Shown in pieces: positions 7,503 to 15,911 of a stretch of 46,968 nt of DNA. Position 1 is the first letter of the stretch. Every line of letters begins with the position of its first letter. Origin of the DNA: JBIOJM01 sp044450785 (lineage in GTDB: Bacteria; Planctomycetota; Planctomycetia; Isosphaerales; Isosphaeraceae); NCBI GenBank assembly GCA_044450785.1, contig JBIOJM010000032.1, forward strand, positions 1 through 46,968, written 5' to 3'. Under the pieces are notes generated by a model that saw only the letters and a list, made by a program, of their open reading frames with translations, had not been told where the DNA came from and searched no databases. The position numbers were made by a program, and so were the translations under genes.

Positions 7503-8348
7503 GTGGCTGACGAGACCCCGGTTACCGGCGATCAGAAAAAGCACTACTTCGTGGACGAAGCCGGTGATCCCGTTTTGTTCAATCGCCGCAAGCAGATCGT
7601 CGTGGGGCAGGAAGGTTGTTCCACGTTCTTCATGCTCGGCCTGCTCGACGTGGCAGCACCGGAAGCTCTCAGCAAGGAGCTAGCGGAGTTGCGGCAGAAG
7701 ATGCTCAACGATCCGTACTTCAAGGGCGTGCCGTCGATGCAGGTGGAAAGAAAAAAGACGGCAATCGCCTTCCACGCCAAGGACGACATTCCCGAAATTC
7801 GACGAGACGTTTTTTCTTTGCTCATGCGGCATGAACTGCGGTTCTTCGCCGTGGTGCGAGACAAGCGTCGAATCGTTCAGTTGGTGCGGGAGCATAACCT
7901 CAAGCAGCCTCAGTACCGCTATCATCCCAATCAGCTTTACGACCGGTGCGTGGCCCGTCTCTTCAAGGAGCGGCTGCACCAGGATAACGCCTACCGCGTC
8001 GTCTTTGCCAAGCGGGGGGCTGCGGATCGCACGGCTGCCTTGCTCAATGCTCTGGAGAACGCTCGCAACAACCTGCGGCGAAGCTGGGGTATCGAAGGCA
8101 CGGCCCCGATTGAGGTCATCGCCAGCGTGCCAGTGAACGACCCCAGCCTCCAGGCAGCGGACTATTTCCTCTGGGCGCTACAGCGGTTTTACGAGAGGAA
8201 GGAAGTGCGGTATTGGGAGTTCGTCTGGTCGAAGGTCAGCTTGGTCCACGACATCGATGACGTGACGAAGAACGAGTACGGCGAATACTACTCGCAACGT
8301 AACCCATTGACGCTGGGAGCATTGGAGAGAAGATCGCCGGGGATATAG
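7503..8348 (+). CDS. DUF3800 domain protein (RNase H-like fold)
   Basis: 281 residues of the DUF3800 family, whose members are usually found in accessory, phage-like or defence regions and are predicted to have an RNase H-like nuclease fold. The signature acidic residues are visible: YFVDEAGDP (Asp18, Glu19) at the N-terminus and NDPSLQAADYFLWALQR (Asp213, Asp220) near the C-terminus. GTG 7503 is set by AGGAG at 7492-7496, four to six bases upstream after a small upstream frame. A hairpin (GCCTGC-TTTC-GCAGGC, 8354-8369) follows the stop. It is surrounded by two copies of a diverged repeat and by decayed toxin-antitoxin genes, which suggests an acquired cassette. Catalysis is inferred and its target unknown. 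Confidence 0.88.
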   Translation: MADETPVTGDQKKHYFVDEAGDPVLFNRRKQIVVGQEGCSTFFMLGLLDVAAPEALSKELAELRQKMLNDPYFKGVPSMQVERKKTAIAFHAKDDIPEIRRDVFSLLMRHELRFFAVVRDKRRIVQLVREHNLKQPQYRYHPNQLYDRCVARLFKERLHQDNAYRVVFAKRGAADRTAALLNALENARNNLRRSWGIEGTAPIEVIASVPVNDPSLQAADYFLWALQRFYERKEVRYWEFVWSKVSLVHDIDDVTKNEYGEYYSQRNPLTLGALERRSPGI

Positions 8349-8353
8349 GGCCA

Positions 8354-8369
8354 GCCTGCTTTCGCAGGC
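8354..8369 (+). terminator. Hairpin just after the DUF3800 gene
   Basis: A perfect six-base stem GCCTGC/GCAGGC with loop TTTC begins six bases after the TAG stop. There is no T-run after it, so it may stabilise the 3' end rather than terminate intrinsically. Confidence 0.4.
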
Positions 8370-8510
8370 CAGTCACACGGCATGGAGCCGAGTTTCGTCC
8401 ACCGGCTGAAGATACGGTACCCCTCAACGATCGTTTCGTCAATTGCCAGAACACGCCGGGCGGCGGTAGCCGGATAGGTTCGGGAGTGAGCGCTGGCATA
8501 AAGGGCGGCA

Positions 8511-8655
8511 AGTCGAGTTCGGCGCGGCGGATCACCCGACGACGACGTCGCGCGCTCGCGGCGGCTCCGGCCTCATCGCGACGGTACTCAGAGGATGTGC
8601 TCCGGGTACGCCGTGATCCAGGAGTCGGGCAAGCGCGAGTTCAAATCCGTGAAAT
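8511..8655. repeat. Diverged ~135-bp repeat, copy B (downstream of the DUF3800 gene)
   Basis: Same-orientation partner of 7031-7165. It sits in the gene-free stretch 8349-8715 between the DUF3800 gene and the 3' end of the pterin synthase gene. Besides this repeat and the hairpin at 8354, I see no gene in that stretch. Confidence 0.65.
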
Positions 8656-8715
8656 TGTCACGTCGTCCGCGACGGCAACCGTGATTCATTCCTGTTTGGT
8701 TTCGGCTGGGCCGGG

Positions 8716-9231
8716 TCACGTGCTCACGAACGCGTCGTCATCCCGGCGCCACTCGACCCATGCCGACTGGCCGAAGCACTCCTCGACCTCGACTCGCAGG
8801 ATGCGGGGGGGGCTCCAACCCAGCGCGGTCACCTCCTGGCGAATCCGGCCCGCGATGTAGTCCGCCAGAAGCTCGGCCGTCGTGTTGGCGATCGGCAGCA
8901 GGACGCACTCGTCGCGCGGAAAGCTCCAGGAGCGATCGCGGTAGGTGACGCGCACATTCGCGCCTTCCTCGTGCAGCAGGATCTGCCGGCTGCGTGCCGG
9001 CAGCAGCATGCGGTGGTCCAGCTCGTCCGTGATCACGCGGGTCAGGTCCTTGAGTGCGATGAAGTCGACCACGTAATGGTTCTGATCGAGGTCCCCTTCA
9101 AACTCGACCGCAGTTCGGTAATTGTGCCCGTGGATCCGCTCGCAATGGTCGCCGTCGTAAGTAATGAAATGCGCCGAGCAAAACACCAGGTAATCCTTGG
9201 TGACGCGAACCGTGAAGCGTGAGGACGGCAT
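8716..9231 (-). CDS. QueD/6-pyruvoyltetrahydropterin-synthase family protein
   Basis: 171 residues of the tunnelling-fold pterin family that act on dihydroneopterin triphosphate. Zn ligands are visible: His21 in FCSAHFITY, and His34 and His36 in the CERIHGHNYRT block. The CxxxHGH arrangement with Cys30 is the motif seen in QueD (6-carboxytetrahydropterin synthase). C-terminal RVEVEECFGQSAWVEW has the catalytic-site Glu region. Position at the downstream end of the C1 gene block suggests a role in making the pterin part of H4MPT, but queuosine synthesis cannot be excluded from sequence. Start is ATG 9231 with no strong ribosome site. About 70 bases separate it from the MNT gene upstream. Confidence 0.85.
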   Translation of the reverse strand: MPSSRFTVRVTKDYLVFCSAHFITYDGDHCERIHGHNYRTAVEFEGDLDQNHYVVDFIALKDLTRVITDELDHRMLLPARSRQILLHEEGANVRVTYRDRSWSFPRDECVLLPIANTTAELLADYIAGRIRQEVTALGWSPPRILRVEVEECFGQSAWVEWRRDDDAFVST

Positions 9232-9297
9232 GGTAGGGGGATCCCGTTCAAGGAAGGGAGGTCCGTTCGGGCTACTCTGAGGAGCGACCTTGCGTGT

Positions 9298-9651
9298 TCA
9301 AGGTCGCTCATAGATCACTCTCCCCTCACGCAGAGCTTCGCTGACGACGTGATTCGTTGTGTGCCGCCATTTCTCGACCTCCTCGGGGGTGAAGAAGAGG
9401 ATATCGATTGGCACACCAATGAGGGGAAGACCGCGCCGAATGCGTCCAATTTCGCGACGCCGGCTCCATCTCTCCTCGGGGGACCGATCTCCGATGATCA
9501 ACAGATCGATGTCGGAATCTTGCTCGGCTGTTCCTCGCGCCTGGGACCCGAAGAGAATGACTTGACGAGGATTGGCCAGATCGATGATTCGTTCGGCGAG
9601 TGAAGCCAGTTGATCGTTCGAAACCGTGACCATGTGTTGACTAGGCCCCAT
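9298..9651 (-). CDS. MNT-type nucleotidyltransferase domain protein (orphan)
   Basis: 117 residues of the minimal nucleotidyltransferase family. The signature is complete: VILFGSQARGTAEQDSDID, with Gly-Ser and the two catalytic Asp residues, followed by a third strand VPIDILFF. Such proteins usually act as the antitoxin/modifying half of HEPN-MNT toxin-antitoxin pairs by adenylylating the HEPN partner. No HEPN gene is adjacent; the next gene upstream is the CitG-like gene. ATG 9651 or internal ATG 9633 may be the start. Its placement inside the C1 block looks like an insertion, because neighbouring genes are functionally coherent without it. Confidence 0.85.
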   Translation of the reverse strand: MGPSQHMVTVSNDQLASLAERIIDLANPRQVILFGSQARGTAEQDSDIDLLIIGDRSPEERWSRRREIGRIRRGLPLIGVPIDILFFTPEEVEKWRHTTNHVVSEALREGRVIYERP

Positions 9652-9722
9652 CGCAGCCGTCGAGGACGATTGCCCTCATTTCAACATTTCCATCTGGCAC
9701 CTCAAACTGAGGCAATTGGGTC

Positions 9723-10604
9723 TCAATGGGACAAGTCGGCATAGCTTCGAGCGAATGGCAAATTTATTATCCCTTCTCTCTGGGCGGCGTACAAGGCAGC
9801 CGTGACCAGGTCGGCGGTCGTTCCCGGGTTGAATCGGTTGCTCGGCTGCCGCAGCCAGGCATCGAACTCCTCACAAAGGAGCCGTGCCTTATCACGCTCG
9901 GGCCAGCCGGCGTCGAGCAGGCCGGCGGCGCGGCGCGAGACCTCGGATGCGTGGGCCAGGCCGTACTTGCGGGCGATCAACGAGTCCGGGTGATGTGCCA
10001 GGACGTTGAGATAGGCGGCGACGACAGCGGTTTCGAGCGGCCGGCCCGCCTGCAAGGACTCGCGAAGGGCCGGCAGCGCCTCGCCCAGGACTTCGCGAAA
10101 TCCGTTCGCATACTGACGCGCGATCGAGTCTCGCTCGGCGGCCAGGATCATGGCCGCGCGGAGGGTGATCGTCGGTTCGCTGGTGACGTCCTGATCGGCT
10201 ACCTCGCCGAGCCCGCCCGGCTGAGCCAGCCGGATCGCACGATAGACCTGTCTGGCGTCGTCGACGGTGGTCGCGGCCAGAACGGCTTCGACCCCTTCGG
10301 CCAGTCGGGCGCTCTCGGGCACGGCGGCCAGAGGCGCCAGCAGCAAGACGATCCCGAGGTTCGTGTTGGTGGTGACGACACGGCGGGTCGCTTCGATCGC
10401 GGCCAGAACGGCCCGGCCGACGCCTTCGTCGCGCGCCCGGTCCAGAGGCCCGGCGATCGCGGTTGCGCTCAAGAGAAAATCGACGAGATCCAAGTCGGCG
10501 AAGTCGGCGAGACGATGGACGTTCCCCGGCTTGAGAGCGGTTACCTCCAGCAGGCAGGCGATCTGCGCCAGCCGGCCTGGGCTGAAACCCGGCCCGGGCG
10601 GCAC
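9723..10604 (-). CDS. CitG/MdcB-like triphosphoribosyl-dephospho-CoA synthase family protein
   Basis: 293 residues matching the CitG family: LLEVTALKPGNVHRLADF near the N-terminus is the conserved Lys-Pro-Gly-Asn-Val-His block, and TTNTNLGIVLLLAPLA corresponds to the second conserved block. True CitG makes the prosthetic-group precursor for citrate or malonate lyases, but no lyase genes are here. Homologues recur in H4MPT clusters of bacteria and in methanogens, so a role in C1-cofactor metabolism, perhaps transferring a phosphoribosyl or related group, is likely but unproven. The frame begins at GTG 10604. The RimK-like gene ends 44 bases upstream, in the same direction. Confidence 0.82.
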   Translation of the reverse strand: MPPGPGFSPGRLAQIACLLEVTALKPGNVHRLADFADLDLVDFLLSATAIAGPLDRARDEGVGRAVLAAIEATRRVVTTNTNLGIVLLLAPLAAVPESARLAEGVEAVLAATTVDDARQVYRAIRLAQPGGLGEVADQDVTSEPTITLRAAMILAAERDSIARQYANGFREVLGEALPALRESLQAGRPLETAVVAAYLNVLAHHPDSLIARKYGLAHASEVSRRAAGLLDAGWPERDKARLLCEEFDAWLRQPSNRFNPGTTADLVTAALYAAQREGIINLPFARSYADLSH

Positions 10605-10647
10605 ATCTCGAGGCGATCCCGCGGCTTCACGGCTCGTGGTGGCGATG

Positions 10648-11583
10648 TCACCGCCCTCCGTCTTTCAAGGCCGTCAGGATCGCGGCGGCGACATCGATCC
10701 CGGTCACCCGCGCCAGCGCGCGCCAGCCGGGAACGGCGTTGACCTCGAGGACGACCAGCCGCCCCCGGTCGAGGTCAGCGATCAGGTCGACACCCGCCAT
10801 CTCGGCCCCGATGGCGCGGGCCGCCGCCAGCGCCAGGCGCTCGGACTCGGAGTCGAGCCGGCTCGGCTCGGCGCGCCCGCCCAGCGACACGTTGGTGCGC
10901 CATTCGCCTGGGGTCGCATGGCGGCGCATCACTCCCAGGACCGAACCGCGGAGCACGAACACCCGGATGTCGTGGCCCGGATGCCGTACCATTCGCTGAA
11001 GATAGAGGACGGCGGAGAGGCGTTCGAGGGCGTGAAAGGTCCGCCATGCCAGCTCCTTGTCACTGATCCGCACCAGGCCCCGCCCCTCGGAGCCGAACAG
11101 CGGCTTGACCACCACGTCGCCCCCCAGCACGTCGAAAGCCGCCAGCGCCTCGGTCGCCGATTCCCCGGCCCAGGTCGGCGGTACCGGGATGCCCGCCGCC
11201 TCGAGCAAGGAGAGCGTCAGGTACTTGTCCACGGCCGCTTCCACGGCTCGCGGCGGATTGAGGACCGGAATTCCCAGCGCCGCGATCCGGTGCAGGGCGT
11301 CCATCCGGAAGACGACTTGCTCGAGGCTTCCCGGCGGCATCATCCGAACCAGGACGCCGTCGGCGGCCGTGAGGTCGTGGCCGGCCGCGCTGACGTGCGG
11401 TGGGCCGCCGGCGAGCCCGCGCGGCGTCGGCGTCGCTTCGGGAACCTCCCGATCCATTCCCACGAGCGCCGAGACCCGCGGAAACGGTACCGCGTGCAAC
11501 GACACGCCGATCCGCTCCGCCGCGCGCCGGAGGTCGGAGACATGCCAGCCAAAGCCGGAGACCAGGGCAACCAGCGAAGTCAT
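10648..11583 (-). CDS. RimK-like ATP-grasp ligase of the C1 cluster
   Basis: About 311 residues of the RimK/glutamate-ligase ATP-grasp family. Visible are DKYLTLSLLEAAGIPVPPTW at the domain entry, VVKPLFGSEGRGLVRI (ATP loop with Lys), QRMVRHPGHDIRVFV and LVVLEVNAVPGWRAL with the Glu-x-Asn metal ligands. RimK-type ligases add glutamates; in bacteria methylofuran carries a long polyglutamate tail and H4MPT carries related side chains, so this gene is a good candidate for tail synthesis. ATG 11583 is preferred over the frame start at 11604 because it opens MTSLVALVSGFGWHV. It lies 59 bases downstream of mch in the same orientation. Confidence 0.83.
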   Translation of the reverse strand: MTSLVALVSGFGWHVSDLRRAAERIGVSLHAVPFPRVSALVGMDREVPEATPTPRGLAGGPPHVSAAGHDLTAADGVLVRMMPPGSLEQVVFRMDALHRIAALGIPVLNPPRAVEAAVDKYLTLSLLEAAGIPVPPTWAGESATEALAAFDVLGGDVVVKPLFGSEGRGLVRISDKELAWRTFHALERLSAVLYLQRMVRHPGHDIRVFVLRGSVLGVMRRHATPGEWRTNVSLGGRAEPSRLDSESERLALAAARAIGAEMAGVDLIADLDRGRLVVLEVNAVPGWRALARVTGIDVAAAILTALKDGGR

Positions 11584-11642
11584 GGAGTCAATCCAAGCTT
11601 TCAAACGGGCACGAAGTCCAGGTTCCGGGTTCCAGGCTCCGT

Positions 11643-12593
11643 TCAGGCGCCGAACGACCGCGCCACGACGTCGCCGGCCACGCGCCCGTAGGCATGGACG
11701 TTGCCGGTCTCGACGTTCTGGAAGACGATTTCGGCGGGGCTGAACAAATGAGGGTCGACCGCATAGAAGTCGTTGTTGTAGCGGGCGAAGATTGCCGCGA
11801 ACGGCTCGCCGTGATCGTGCGATGCCGACGACGGGACCTGGGGCCCGATCGCCTCGAGGCTGGCGTCGTCGCCGGTAACCGCGAGGATCACGCGGCCACC
11901 GTAGAGGACGGCATCGTTGGTCCTGCCGATGGCGGCCAGGTCGCTGGCGGCCACCGGCGGCAAGGGAGCCGTGCCGTGGGCCGAAACGATCCGCGAGAGG
12001 TCGAACTTGAGCTCGGCGAGCTTGTGCAGCGCGGTCTCGACCGACCGGGCGACGATTTGAACGCCGCCGGCGAGACTGGCCGTGGGTGCCGCGAGTAAGG
12101 TGACCGCCGTGGGCTCAACCCGACAGGCCGCGGCGATCCTGGCCACGATTGCCGGCGGCGGCGGCTTGCGCGTCTCGACCACGCCGACAACGGCAATGGC
12201 CGTCTCGCGGAACCCGACCACGTCGTAGATTGCCTCGCTGCCGGCGGCGGCCCTCATCGGGCCCGAACCCATCGCGAAGAACTTCCCATCCTTGAGCGCC
12301 CACCCCGCGTACTGGCTGGCCAGGCACGCCTGCACCGGATGGTCGGTGACGACCTGAACCAGTGGGACGGCCCTCCCTCCAGACTCGCCGGGCACGATCG
12401 ACACCTCGGCCAGGCCCCCCAAGCAGATCCGCGCCAGCTCGATGCCCGCCAGAATGCCGCCGCGCCGCTCGATCCCGCAATCGACGTACCGGCCGCCCCC
12501 TTCAACGAGATGAACGGCGACGCGCCGCTCCTCCGCATGGGCCAGCAGAGCCTCGACCACCTCCAGCGCACGACAATTTAACGACATCGTCAT
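11643..12593 (-). CDS. mch: Methenyl-tetrahydromethanopterin cyclohydrolase
   Basis: 316 residues, the normal length for Mch. Recognisable stretches include GGILAGIELARICLGGLAEV, AGWALKDGKFFAMGSGPMRA, YDVVGFRETAIAVVGVVETR and a C-terminal ARYNNDFYAVDPHLFSPAEI. Mch interconverts methenyl-H4MPT and N5-formyl-H4MPT in the cytoplasm, feeding the Ftr/Fhc complex encoded nearby. ATG 12593 or ATG 12587 are both possible starts. It heads a minus-strand run mch-rimK-citG-MNT-queD; any promoter lies in 12594-13012, shared with the divergent glycosyltransferase. Confidence 0.95.
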   Translation of the reverse strand: MTMSLNCRALEVVEALLAHAEERRVAVHLVEGGGRYVDCGIERRGGILAGIELARICLGGLAEVSIVPGESGGRAVPLVQVVTDHPVQACLASQYAGWALKDGKFFAMGSGPMRAAAGSEAIYDVVGFRETAIAVVGVVETRKPPPPAIVARIAAACRVEPTAVTLLAAPTASLAGGVQIVARSVETALHKLAELKFDLSRIVSAHGTAPLPPVAASDLAAIGRTNDAVLYGGRVILAVTGDDASLEAIGPQVPSSASHDHGEPFAAIFARYNNDFYAVDPHLFSPAEIVFQNVETGNVHAYGRVAGDVVARSFGA

Positions 12594-13012
12594 CAGTGAG
12601 TCCGATTGGGGGCGCCTCGGTCAGCCCGAGTCTTACGCTCGGGCCGACCCGCAAGACCTTTCATTCTACCGGTTCGATGAGGGCGGAGAAACGGTTGTGA
12701 GTTCGTGCCCGCGGTCAGGTGGCGGGCTAGGGGGGAGCGGAGGCGGAGACCGGAATGATTGTTGGGTTTACCCCTGTCTCGATTTGGCGAGGCAACGGCA
12801 GTTGATTCTACGGAGCGACGGGTCCGGATGGGATTCCGGAGGGACCTTGATGCACGAGGTCCAAGTCGTTAGTTTGAAAACAGTTTTTACGAAAACGGTT
12901 CCAAACCGCCTTGTCTTCTGCGGACCAAGGCGTGATCTCATGCAGGTCAGCAGAAACAAGAGCGAGGCGCGCTTGGCTCTAGCAAGGGTGCCTCTTGCAG
13001 GGTTTGAGAGCC
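12594..13012. other. Divergent intergenic region between mch and the glycosyltransferase
   Basis: Gene-free stretch of about 420 bases that must hold the promoters for both directions. A hairpin GCCCGAG-TCTTACG-CTCGGGC lies at 12624-12644, a sequence type common as a dispersed planctomycete palindrome. Positions 12870-12905 are locally AT-rich (TTTGAAAACAGTTTTTACG), a plausible promoter area. I cannot assign a -35/-10 pair with confidence. Confidence 0.4.
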
Positions 13013-14803
13013 ATGAAGAAAGTGCTCCTCGTCGCCTACGAGTCGCGTTTCGCTCGCTGCGGCGGCATCACCGCCGTCATGAATTACCTGCCGGGCTATC
13101 TGCGAAGTGCGGCGGGCCTGGCCACGAGCGTCATCACGCCGTTTCACCACAGGATCCCCGAAACGAGCTCTCTTCCCGTGCGGCCGGTCGGGACGTTCAA
13201 TGTTCCCTTCTTTGACGAATCTGTAAAAGTCAACATCTACCGCTACGATGATCGGTGGCATTGGTATTTCCTCGATGCTCAAGACTACCCCCTGCCGAAA
13301 GTCCGCCAAATTGGTGAGAAAGACGAGCGGTTCTTCGGGGGCTTGAAGCACCCCTACGACGTTGGCAGCAACGCTGCTAACCAGTGGGCGATTCTACGTC
13401 GTGATTCGCTTTTCTTCGGCGCCGCTGTAGCTCGCGCCCTTCGAGAGCTAGGGGCTGACATCCACTGGACGTTGGTCATGCAGGACTGGCAAGCAGCCAC
13501 GGCGGCGTTGGCTCTCGCTGGGCCAGACCGGAACCACAACACCAGACTTTTTCTCACCCTTCACAACAGCTACGACAGCGGTCGGATCGAGCCGGCGGAC
13601 TTGCTGGGCGTTGGCATCAAGCCTGAGCATGTGCCCGCGCTCGAGGTCCAGTCCAAGGCGTTGAACCGTGCCATTCCGGTGTCCACAGTGTTGGGCCGTG
13701 CCATGCCTTTGCTGAATAAGCCATTCTTCACCGTATCGGAGCAGTTCGCGCGAGACTTCACCGAGGACATCTTTCAATCCGGGGTCATGGCCGACCACTT
13801 GCAGGACATTCTTCAGTCACCCAACTTGGTCGGCGTGAACAACGGCCCCTTCACTTCCTTGGCCGTGCCCGAAAAGCCTGAGTTGGCGGACGCTCGGCGA
13901 CACATGTATGGACCGCTGAAAGAGTGGAAATCCAAGCAAAAGACGGCGGCTGTCGCTGCCCTGGCTGAATTCACGCCAGACGAGATACATCCGGCGTGGG
14001 GCCACATTGCCAACTTCGTCGCGAAAGCGAAGGCTAGTGCCGACATGCCCTGGTTCGTCCTTGCCGGTCGGGACGACACGCGGCAGAAAGGTTATGATGT
14101 CGCTGCCGAAGCGATCCGCAACTTCCTGAGAAAGCCTGGCAACGACGCCAAAGCACAGTTCCTATTCTTCCCGATTCCCGGCGACGAGGGGCGCGAGGGG
14201 CTGCTATTCCTGCGGCGGCTTGCGGAGGATTATAAGGCAAACGTCCTCGTCTTGCTGTTCATCTTCCATGAAGGGTATATGGCAGCGCTTCAGGGGGCCG
14301 CGTTCGGGGTCATGCCGTCCTTGTATGAACCGTTCGGCATGGCGAACGAATTCTACTTGAATGGCGCCGTCGGCATCGGTCGCGCCACAGGCGGTTTGCT
14401 CCAGCAGATCGTGCCACTTCGCGCAATCCCATCATTCACGCCGGACGTTGATCGCCGATCCAGCCGCTGGCATCCGCCATCGGTCGCGGCTACCGGGTTT
14501 CTATATCGCGAGTCTGATAACAATCCTGAGATTGTCGGCCACTGGAAAGCGTTCAATGAGGTCAAGTATCTCTCCGAGCCAGGCAAAGACCGCGTTGCGG
14601 AGCGAAAAAAGTATCGGCTCTTCACGGACATGGCTGGTGCCTTGGAACAAGCGCTCGAAGACGCCATCGAAGTCTACAGCAAGCCACCCGCTCCGGATGG
14701 CATGCAGCCGTATTATGCGATGCTTGTTGAGGGCATCGGGCACATTCAGCGGGGCTTCTCCTGGGAGTGGTCCGCCGCAGAATACAACAGTTATCTCGTG
14801 TAG
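13013..14803 (+). CDS. Glycogen-synthase-like GT-B glycosyltransferase
   Basis: About 596 residues. The N-terminus VLLVAYESRFARCGGITAVMNYLP resembles the Gly-rich donor loop of GT5/GT4 glycosyltransferases. The C-terminal domain has WFVLAGRDDTRQKGYDVAAEA and MPSLYEPFGMANEFYLNGAVG followed by GRATGGLLQQ, the Glu-x7-Glu type nucleotide-sugar site of glycogen/starch synthases. A cytoplasmic alpha-glucan synthase role is plausible. ATG 13013 is chosen; TTG 12995 in frame is an alternative. It lies alone on the plus strand between mch and fhcD and splits the C1 block. Its codon use seems less GC-extreme than its neighbours (more A/T at third positions), hinting at separate origin. Confidence 0.8.
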   Translation: MKKVLLVAYESRFARCGGITAVMNYLPGYLRSAAGLATSVITPFHHRIPETSSLPVRPVGTFNVPFFDESVKVNIYRYDDRWHWYFLDAQDYPLPKVRQIGEKDERFFGGLKHPYDVGSNAANQWAILRRDSLFFGAAVARALRELGADIHWTLVMQDWQAATAALALAGPDRNHNTRLFLTLHNSYDSGRIEPADLLGVGIKPEHVPALEVQSKALNRAIPVSTVLGRAMPLLNKPFFTVSEQFARDFTEDIFQSGVMADHLQDILQSPNLVGVNNGPFTSLAVPEKPELADARRHMYGPLKEWKSKQKTAAVAALAEFTPDEIHPAWGHIANFVAKAKASADMPWFVLAGRDDTRQKGYDVAAEAIRNFLRKPGNDAKAQFLFFPIPGDEGREGLLFLRRLAEDYKANVLVLLFIFHEGYMAALQGAAFGVMPSLYEPFGMANEFYLNGAVGIGRATGGLLQQIVPLRAIPSFTPDVDRRSSRWHPPSVAATGFLYRESDNNPEIVGHWKAFNEVKYLSEPGKDRVAERKKYRLFTDMAGALEQALEDAIEVYSKPPAPDGMQPYYAMLVEGIGHIQRGFSWEWSAAEYNSYLV

Positions 14804-14825
14804 TCTGGTCGTTGCGCTTGGAGGT

Positions 14826-14843
14826 CCGCACTCCAGAGTGCGG
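14826..14843. terminator. Candidate bidirectional hairpin between convergent genes
   Basis: A perfect seven-base stem CCGCACT/AGTGCGG with loop CCAG lies 22 bases after the glycosyltransferase stop and 72 bases beyond the fhcD 3' end. No T-run is present on either side, so intrinsic termination is uncertain. Confidence 0.45.
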
Positions 14844-14915
14844 GGTCAGGCGCCGTGGCCGTGGGCGAACGCCCGGACATCGGTGATGGCGTTCTTTGAC
14901 TTAGCCTTCGCAAGT

Positions 14916-15842
14916 TCAATCCGGTTCGGCGTATCGATTCAGGACGTCGTGGAGGCGGATGTGGAAAGGGCCCAGCTTGCCGCCATAATTGCCGGAGGTG
15001 ACCAAAGTGATGGATTCCTCATGCCGCCGGGCTGCGCGCAGGCCGGCGGCCGTGGCCCGTTCGACTGCATCGAGGGTCAGTCCGTCGATCACGACCTCGT
15101 AGGCACAGCGCACGTCAGGAGGCATCTCGGTTGCGACCACGCCGCGGAGGGTCGGGGCATAGGCGGTGTTGGTGCTGGCGCGGAGAGTCTTGTACTTGCT
15201 GCCGACCTTCGAGCCGGAGCGCGCCATGCCGCCGGGGAAGGGTAAGATCACGTCCGGACAGCGCCGCATGGCGGCCACGGCGGACTCCGCCGCCACGAGA
15301 GTCGCGGCCGGTTCCGTCCCCATCAGAATGATATTGCCGCCAGCCACCCCCTTGACGGTGCCGAACGTCTCCTCACACAGGAACTCGCCGTCCATCACCG
15401 GGATGCGCCAGTAGCGCCGGCCGCCGATCCGCTTGGAGATCTGCCAGCCGTCGCCGAAGTAGCGGAGCTTGCCGCCGACGCTGATCGTCTTCTCACCGAG
15501 CGGAAGTCCGTTGTAACACGCAGTCGTCGCGCACGTCATCACGCACTGGCCGACGCGGTTTGCGATCGCCTTCTCCAGTCCGTCGCGGCTGAACGCGAAC
15601 ATGAGAATACTGACGCCAGGCCGGCCGTCGGGGGTTTCCGCGGGCCCGAGCGTCCGCTCGACTCCGGCCTCGGCGTCGCAGGCGATGACGCTGGTGGCGA
15701 AGCCCGTCGTCGTCTGGCCGGCCACCGCGGCCCAGGCCGGCGTGTCAGCCGTCACGATCAGGCGTGCGGCCGTCATCGGAAAGGCCTCGGCAAACGTGTC
15801 CGCCACCTGGACACCCGGAGTCCTTGATTCGGAAATTGGCAT
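14916..15842 (-). CDS. fhcD: Formylmethanofuran-H4MPT N-formyltransferase
   Basis: About 308 residues, matching Ftr/FhcD. Characteristic blocks include DTFAEAFPMTAARLIVTA, the QCVMTCATTACYNGLP segment, GKLRYFGDGWQISKRI, YWRIPVMDGEFLCEETFG and LVTSGNYGGKLGPFHIRLHD. It transfers the formyl group between H4MPT and methanofuran and is the D subunit of the bacterial Fhc complex. ATG 15842 (MPISESRTPG) is preferred over TTG 15854. Last gene of the fwdD-like-fhcB-fhcC-fhcA-fhcD operon, 69 bases after fhcA. Confidence 0.95.
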   Translation of the reverse strand: MPISESRTPGVQVADTFAEAFPMTAARLIVTADTPAWAAVAGQTTTGFATSVIACDAEAGVERTLGPAETPDGRPGVSILMFAFSRDGLEKAIANRVGQCVMTCATTACYNGLPLGEKTISVGGKLRYFGDGWQISKRIGGRRYWRIPVMDGEFLCEETFGTVKGVAGGNIILMGTEPAATLVAAESAVAAMRRCPDVILPFPGGMARSGSKVGSKYKTLRASTNTAYAPTLRGVVATEMPPDVRCAYEVVIDGLTLDAVERATAAGLRAARRHEESITLVTSGNYGGKLGPFHIRLHDVLNRYAEPD

Positions 15843-15911
15843 GGGTTCTGTCAAGGTCGGCGATCCCCTGCGTGAGTCCAGATTCCAGAAGCCTCATTCC
15901 CCGCGCCGCAG

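Noticed and set aside
9723..10604. Citrate/malonate lyase pathway
   Set aside because: Only a CitG-like gene is present, with no lyase, transporter or holo-ACP synthase genes nearby.
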